Assembly (NCBI GenBank): GCA_944392065.1
Contig: CALXVO010000046.1
Span: 1 to 9,292, forward strand
Length of the DNA stretch: 9,292 nucleotides
Source: an uncultured Clostridia bacterium
GTDB lineage: Bacteria > Bacillota > Clostridia > TANB77 > CAG-508
Direction: 5' to 3'
Position 1 is the first letter of the stretch, and each line of letters opens with the position of its first letter. Shown one piece after another: positions 5,349-9,292 of the stretch. A model generated the notes under the pieces. That model was not told the origin of the DNA and ran no database searches. It saw nothing but the letters and a program-made list of their open reading frames with translations. The translations under genes and the position numbers were made by a program.

Positions 5349-6443
5349 ATGGTTATTGATATGAATTATTGGAATAAAGTAATAAAAAATATAGTTATTT
5401 TAGCATTAAGTATAGTAGCATTATACTTATTTTTTAAATTAGTAGTATTTTTTATGCCCTTTTTAGTAGCATTTATTATTTCACTAATGCTAGAGCCAAT
5501 AATTAGATTTATTATGAAGAAAACTAAACTTACCAGAAAAGCAAGTTCTATTATTGTATTTATTTTAGCAATAGCAATACTATGTGGAATCTTGGTTTGG
5601 GCAGTAACTACACTGATAACAGAAGCTAGTAATTTACTTACAAATTTGAATTCCTATATTGATACAGGTTATCATTTTTTTCAAAAAATAATATCTAGTA
5701 TTGACTTAAGTAAATTTAATATTCCTGAGGATGTTATGAATATTATTCAAAATTCTGGACTAGAATTTATAGGTACTATAACAGATTGGGCAAAAGGTGC
5801 TTTAACAAAGGTAATTGATTTTATTACATCTGTTCCTACATTAGGAGTTTACTGTGGTATTACTTTAATTGCTCTATATTTCATGTGCGTTGATAAAATA
5901 TATATGATTGATCAATTGGAACATCATTTACCAGAGACTTGGGTAAAACGAATAGGGGTTCATTTGAAAGCATTAATTAAATCCCTTGGTGGATATTTAA
6001 AAGCAGAGCTTATTTTAGTTGTTATTTCTTTTGTGATTTCACTAATAGGATTGTATATTTTCTACTTTATTGGATGGAATATACAATTTCCATTAATAAT
6101 AGCACTCGGGATTGCCTTTGTCGATGCTTTACCTATCTTTGGCTCAGGTACAGTTATGATTCCTTGGGCAGGCATTTTGGCTTTTTCTGGTGATATAAAA
6201 TTAGCCATAGGCGTATTTGTTTTATGGTGTATTATGAGTGTTGTAAGGCAGTTAGTAGAGCCACAAATTGTAAGTGGACAGATTGGAATACATCCAATTT
6301 TCACATTGATTGCAATGTATACTGGATTCCAATTTTGGGGAGTCTGGGGCTTATTACTTGGACCTATTATTTTGATAATACTAAAAAATATTTATGGAAC
6401 ATTAATAGATAGGGGAGTAGTTAAATCAATTTTGGAACGATGA
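5349..6443 (+). CDS. ytvI: YtvI-like sporulation integral membrane protein (AI-2E transporter superfamily)
   Basis: This is a 364-residue polytopic membrane protein of the AI-2E/PurR-type permease superfamily, close in size to B. subtilis YtvI (about 370). Hydrophobic segments lie near residues 13-48 (two helices), 62-86, 160-182, 214-243 and 246-355 (several). A soluble stretch at about 88-150 is typical of the family. Diagnostic motifs are DALPIFGSGTVMIPW, then VRQLVEPQIVSGQIGIHP and GVWGLLLGP near the C-terminus. Their wording resembles the sporulation subgroup (TIGR02872, spore_ytvI) more than generic AI-2E exporters. The family's transported substrate is unclear and no AI-2 link should be assumed. 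The sigma-E-like promoter and SpoIIID-like site fit expression in the mother cell during sporulation. ATG 5349 follows AAGGTG by about 11 bases; the ATG at 5361 is a possible alternative. It stands alone, convergent with the next gene. Confidence 0.85.
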   Translation: MVIDMNYWNKVIKNIVILALSIVALYLFFKLVVFFMPFLVAFIISLMLEPIIRFIMKKTKLTRKASSIIVFILAIAILCGILVWAVTTLITEASNLLTNLNSYIDTGYHFFQKIISSIDLSKFNIPEDVMNIIQNSGLEFIGTITDWAKGALTKVIDFITSVPTLGVYCGITLIALYFMCVDKIYMIDQLEHHLPETWVKRIGVHLKALIKSLGGYLKAELILVVISFVISLIGLYIFYFIGWNIQFPLIIALGIAFVDALPIFGSGTVMIPWAGILAFSGDIKLAIGVFVLWCIMSVVRQLVEPQIVSGQIGIHPIFTLIAMYTGFQFWGVWGLLLGPIILIILKNIYGTLIDRGVVKSILER

Positions 6444-6453
6444 AGTGGACATT

Positions 6454-6503
6454 GGGGACAGGCGTATTTGTGGAAAAAAGTATAAAATGGGGACATACGT
6501 TTA
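6454..6503 (+). repeat. Tandem pair of GGGGAC-type elements after the ytvI-like gene
   Basis: TTGGGGACAGGCGTATTT and ATGGGGACATACGTTT carry GGGGACA at 6454-6460 and 6489-6495, 35 bases apart and in the same direction. The first lies 10 bases past the ytvI-like stop codon, similar to the copy just after uvrA. All four copies in the window point the same way. No hairpin with a T-run is seen here, so no clear terminator separates the two convergent genes. Confidence 0.45.
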
Positions 6504-6578
6504 ATCGTTTTACAATATATTAATTTACCAAACATCTCTAACTAATATTGTGCAAAATAAACGCTCAAAATTGTGATA

Positions 6579-7121
6579 CTACAAAACAGTAGATGTAGTA
6601 ACAAAGCTATCATCTGGTGGATATACATATTCATCCGTAGGCTCATCTACTACATTAATTTTTTCAATCTCTATAATAGGTATGTCACCATAAAAATATC
6701 CTTTTGTAATAGTTCCTTCAATTTCTACCCAACGTCCAGATTCAAAATTGCTAGCTATTTCCGAATGACATAGAAAGCCAACTACAACAGTTTGGAAGTC
6801 AGAAGATACGATCATGTCTCTTGCTAAAACAAATTGCTCATCTGTAAAATCATAAAGTCGATACACGTAACCAGTAAATTTAATTTTTTGCCCCACATAA
6901 GTATCAATATCATTATGTACTTCCTGAAGTACATTAGTATAGTTCCAAGTTGTTAATTCAAAAGTTGTGCCTTCTAGATAAGTATCATTGGTTTTAAAAA
7001 AATTATTGAAAATGACTCGATAACAAATAAAGGCGGTAATAATTAAGACAATAACGCATAGTATTCCCATTAGAATCTTTGCAGTTTTATTTCCATTAAT
7101 TTTAAAATTAAAAACAAACAT
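6579..7121 (-). CDS. Single-helix membrane protein with a YcgQ/DUF1980-like (TIGR03943 C-terminal) domain
   Basis: The 180 residues begin with a short basic stretch, then one hydrophobic helix (about 16-34) that should anchor the protein with its C-terminal part outside. Residues 60-160 match the C-terminal region of the YcgQ/TIGR03943 family: NYTNVLQEVHNDIDTYVGQ, then IKFTGYVYRLYDF, EQFVLARDMIV, VVGFLC, a WVEIEGTI segment and a final EYVYPP. The domain looks OB-fold-like. In that family it follows several N-terminal helices, and the gene pairs with a permease (YcgR-type); here there is only one helix and no permease nearby. The cysteine pair I expect after the RDMIV strand is replaced by S106-S107. 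Ribosome site GGAGG (complement of 7128-7132) lies 6 bases before the ATG. It is the only large minus-strand gene here. Function unknown; metal-related roles suggested for relatives should not be transferred without those cysteines. Confidence 0.75.
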   Translation of the reverse strand: MFVFNFKINGNKTAKILMGILCVIVLIITAFICYRVIFNNFFKTNDTYLEGTTFELTTWNYTNVLQEVHNDIDTYVGQKIKFTGYVYRLYDFTDEQFVLARDMIVSSDFQTVVVGFLCHSEIASNFESGRWVEIEGTITKGYFYGDIPIIEIEKINVVDEPTDEYVYPPDDSFVTTSTVL

Positions 7122-7227
7122 AAAAAACCTCCAAGTGTGAAAAACTTTTTTTCTTAAAGTTTATTATTCTATAAATATGTCTTAATAAAAAAATTATTCC
7201 TGTATGATTATCTAGTAACTATAAACT

Positions 7228-7421
7228 ATAACGGCTCAGATGGGTAAACCTGTTTAATAGTATTAAAATTAGATATGTCCTGCAACGGGAGTTATAATTA
7301 AAAAATCTCGCTTCGTCCCGACGGAGCTCCCTGCTCCGCTCGATTTTTTAATTATAAACTCCCTGCGCGGACTTTAAATAATCTATACTATTAAACAGGT
7401 TTACCCACCTGAGTTGTTACC
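7228..7421. mobile_element. Long palindromic MITE-like element between divergent genes, flanked by a 7-bp direct repeat
   Basis: TAACGGCTCAGATGGGTAAA at 7229 and the complement of the end at 7419 match in 32 of 35 bases. A second pair of arms, 7287-7307 and 7342-7363, shares GGGAGTT(T)ATAATTAAAAAATC with one base inserted. The core (7308-7341) is GC-rich and holds a CGGAGC/GCTCCG hairpin (7322-7327 with 7333-7338). ATAAACT occurs just outside both ends (7221-7227 and 7422-7428), as expected for a target-site duplication. There is no coding frame. It lies between the DUF1980-like gene and secA, upstream of both, ending about 29 bases before the secA -35. Sequence and core differ from the element at 4458-4649. 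The remaining gap sequence (7122-7220) is A/T-rich and shows no gene. Confidence 0.65.
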
Positions 7422-7449
7422 ATAAACTTAAGAAAATTCCAATTCATAC

Positions 7450-7478
7450 TTGCGGTTTTTACTAAAAAGTGATATAGT
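7450..7478 (+). promoter_or_regulatory. Probable housekeeping promoter of secA
   Basis: TTGCGG (7450-7455), 17 bases, then TATAGT (7473-7478) with TG one base upstream of the -10. Initiation near 7485 would leave a leader of about 77 bases, with a possible stem AGGACAAA (7500-7507) and TTTGTTCT (7523-7530) and the ribosome site AGGAAGGAAG (7545-7554). Confidence 0.6.
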
Positions 7479-7561
7479 AACATAGTATTATTTTAGGATA
7501 GGACAAAGCAAAATGAGATGAGTTTGTTCTAAGGAAAAAACATTAGGAAGGAAGTAAATCA

Positions 7562-9292
7562 ATGGGATTATTTAAGACATATAGTGAAAAAGAAATAAAA
7601 AGAGTTCAGCCATTAGTTAAAAAAATTAATGATTTAGAACCAGACATGCAAAAACTATCTGATAAAGAATTAAGAGCTAAAACAGATGAATTTAAAGGAA
7701 GATTACAAAAAGGGGAGACTTTAGATGATTTATTGCCAGAAGCTTTTGCTGTTATGAGAGAAGCATCCAAAAGAGTACTAGGCATGAGACATTTTGATGT
7801 GCAATTAATTGGTGGAATTATTCTTCATCAAGGTAGAATTGCTGAAATGAAGACTGGTGAAGGTAAAACATTAGTTGCAACACTTCCTGTATACTTAAAT
7901 GCTCTAACCGGAGAAGGAGTACATGTTATTACCGTTAATGACTACTTAGCCAAAAGAGATAGTGAATGGATGGGAAAAGTATATAAATTTTTAGGTCTAA
8001 CAGTAGGCTTAGCAATTGCAGGAATGAATCCTGGGGACAAGAAAAAAGCATATGCCTGCGATGTTACTTATGGAACCAATAATGAGTTTGGATTTGATTA
8101 TTTAAGAGACAATATGGTTATTTATAAAGAACAATTAGTACAAAGAAAATTAAATTATGCTATTGTGGATGAGATTGATAGCATTTTAATAGATGAGGCT
8201 CGTACCCCACTTATTATTTCTGGTAGAGGGGGTCAATCTTCAGATTTATATAAAAAAGCAGATAATTTCGTAAGAAAGTTAACTCCAAAAGTTATTGTGG
8301 AGGAAGATGTTAAAGATTTTGAACAAGCTGAGGATAATGAAAAATATGATTATATAGTTGATTTAAAAGCAAAATCTGCATCACTTACACAAAAAGGTAT
8401 AAAAAAGGCTGAACAAGAATTTGGATTAGAAAATTTTAATGATATAGAAAATTCCGAAATAGTGCATAACGTAAACCAAGCTTTGCGTGCATATGGAGTT
8501 ATGAAAAAGGATATTGACTATATAGTGAAAGATGGGGAAGTGTTGATTGTAGATGAATTCACAGGTCGTATTATGTATGGTAGAAGATATAACAATGGAC
8601 TTCATCAAGCAATTGAGGCAAAAGAGCATGTAAAAATAGCAGATGAATCTAAAACTTTAGCAACAATAACATTCCAAAATTATTTTAGAATGTATGATAA
8701 ATTATCAGGTATGACTGGTACTGCCATGACAGAAGAAGATGAGTTTGAAGAAATATATAAATTAGATGTTGTAGAAATACCAACAAATAAGCCTATGATA
8801 AGAGAAGATCATCAGGACATTATCTATAAAAATGAGAATGCAAAGTTTAGAGCAGTAATTGAAGACATTAAAGAAAGCCATAGCAAAGGCCAACCTGTTC
8901 TAGTTGGTACAGTATCCATTGAAAAATCTGAAAAACTAAGCAAATTACTTACCAAAGAGGGCATTAAACATGAGGTATTAAATGCTAAATTTCATGAGAA
9001 AGAAGCTGCAATTGTTGCACAAGCAGGAAAATTTGGAGCTGTTACTATTGCTACTAACATGGCAGGTCGTGGTACCGATATTATGCTTGGTGGTAATAGT
9101 GAATTCTTAGCAAAACAAGAAATGCAAAAATTAAGATATACTCCAGAACAAATAGAACAATCTACTGCTTTTAATGAGACAGATGATAATGAGATATTGG
9201 ACGCTAGAAAGAAATATAAGGAATTAGAAGAAAAATTTGATAAAGAAATTAATGAAAAACAAGAGAAAGTTCTTGCTGCGGGAGGCCTTAAA
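7562..9292 (+). CDS. secA: Protein translocase ATPase SecA, N-terminal 577 residues (3' end outside window)
   Basis: SecA is the ATP-driven motor that pushes preproteins through SecYEG at the membrane. The frame is open from ATG 7562 to the window end without a stop, so it is cut by the edge, not degraded. NBD1 shows MRHFDVQLIGG and the Walker A segment MKTGEGKT (96-103). The Walker B region is VDEIDSILIDEARTPLIISG, with D203-E204. The preprotein cross-linking domain follows, interrupting NBD1. Next come VDEFTGRIMYGRRY, then MTGTAMTEEDEF, VGTVSIEKSE and the NBD2 motif TNMAGRGTDI (498-507). The sequence stops at AAGGLK, just before the expected VIGTERHESRRID segment. The helical wing, scaffold and C-terminal tail are therefore unseen. 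Residue positions track E. coli SecA within a few residues. The start is supported by the AGGAAGG ribosome site 7-10 bases upstream. It has its own promoter and is divergent from the DUF1980-like gene. Confidence 0.98.
   Translation, partial: MGLFKTYSEKEIKRVQPLVKKINDLEPDMQKLSDKELRAKTDEFKGRLQKGETLDDLLPEAFAVMREASKRVLGMRHFDVQLIGGIILHQGRIAEMKTGEGKTLVATLPVYLNALTGEGVHVITVNDYLAKRDSEWMGKVYKFLGLTVGLAIAGMNPGDKKKAYACDVTYGTNNEFGFDYLRDNMVIYKEQLVQRKLNYAIVDEIDSILIDEARTPLIISGRGGQSSDLYKKADNFVRKLTPKVIVEEDVKDFEQAEDNEKYDYIVDLKAKSASLTQKGIKKAEQEFGLENFNDIENSEIVHNVNQALRAYGVMKKDIDYIVKDGEVLIVDEFTGRIMYGRRYNNGLHQAIEAKEHVKIADESKTLATITFQNYFRMYDKLSGMTGTAMTEEDEFEEIYKLDVVEIPTNKPMIREDHQDIIYKNENAKFRAVIEDIKESHSKGQPVLVGTVSIEKSEKLSKLLTKEGIKHEVLNAKFHEKEAAIVAQAGKFGAVTIATNMAGRGTDIMLGGNSEFLAKQEMQKLRYTPEQIEQSTAFNETDDNEILDARKKYKELEEKFDKEINEKQEKVLAAGGLK

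Noticed and set aside
6224..6412. Plus-strand open frame inside the ytvI-like gene
   Set aside because: It overlaps the motif-rich C-terminal part of the ytvI-like gene in another frame, has no ribosome site, and resembles no known family.
8426..8629. Minus-strand open frame inside secA
   Set aside because: It is antisense to well-conserved SecA sequence, has no ribosome site and resembles no known protein.
7562..9292. secA as a truncated pseudogene, since no stop is seen
   Set aside because: All motifs are intact and the frame is uninterrupted to the last base; the missing end is only the window boundary.
1..9292. Defence system, biosynthetic cluster or prophage
   Set aside because: Every large gene is a housekeeping, sporulation-type or single-domain protein; no nuclease-helicase pair, toxin-antitoxin pair, integrase or CRISPR repeat was found.

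Overview
The window reads as ordinary chromosome from a low-GC (around 30% by eye), endospore-forming member of the Bacillota, most likely class Clostridia. The evidence is the A/T-rich codon use, strong GGAGG-type ribosome binding sites, a YtvI-type sporulation membrane protein, a coat-like protein and several sporulation-type promoter matches. I cannot name a genus.

Layout. 2-757 is the 3' end of uvrA (nucleotide excision repair). 758-1196 holds a GGGGAC-type inverted repeat, a 26-residue Asn/Lys-rich small gene on the minus strand with a sigma-G-like promoter, and a second GGGGAC element. 1197-1881 is a cytidylate-kinase-like gene broken by a one-base shift near its 3' end. 2030-3427 is murD (peptidoglycan precursor synthesis). 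3647-4345 encodes a Tyr/Asn-rich protein with a proline-rich tail, probably spore-associated, ending in a clear terminator. 4458-4649 is a 192-bp inverted-repeat element with internal hairpins. 4707-5144 is a cysteine-rich two-CBS-domain protein, followed by a perfect 19-bp hairpin. 5349-6443 is a ytvI-like gene behind a strong sigma-E-like promoter and a SpoIIID-like site. 6454-6503 carries two more GGGGAC elements. 6579-7121, on the minus strand, encodes a one-helix membrane protein with a YcgQ/DUF1980-like domain. 7228-7421 is a second, unrelated, long palindromic element flanked by a 7-bp direct repeat. 7562 to the end is secA, cut off by the window edge.

The genes do not form one operon. 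They are mostly single transcription units on the plus strand, with housekeeping genes (uvrA, murD, secA) interspersed with genes that look sporulation-linked. The recurring theme is three genes with promoter matches to compartment-specific sporulation sigma factors (sigma-G-like at 937-967, sigma-E-like at 3510-3536 and 5285-5312).

No tRNA, rRNA, CRISPR array, transposase or phage gene was seen. I did not find a convincing new multi-gene system. The observations most worth checking are the small gene, the kinase frameshift and the two non-coding inverted-repeat elements.
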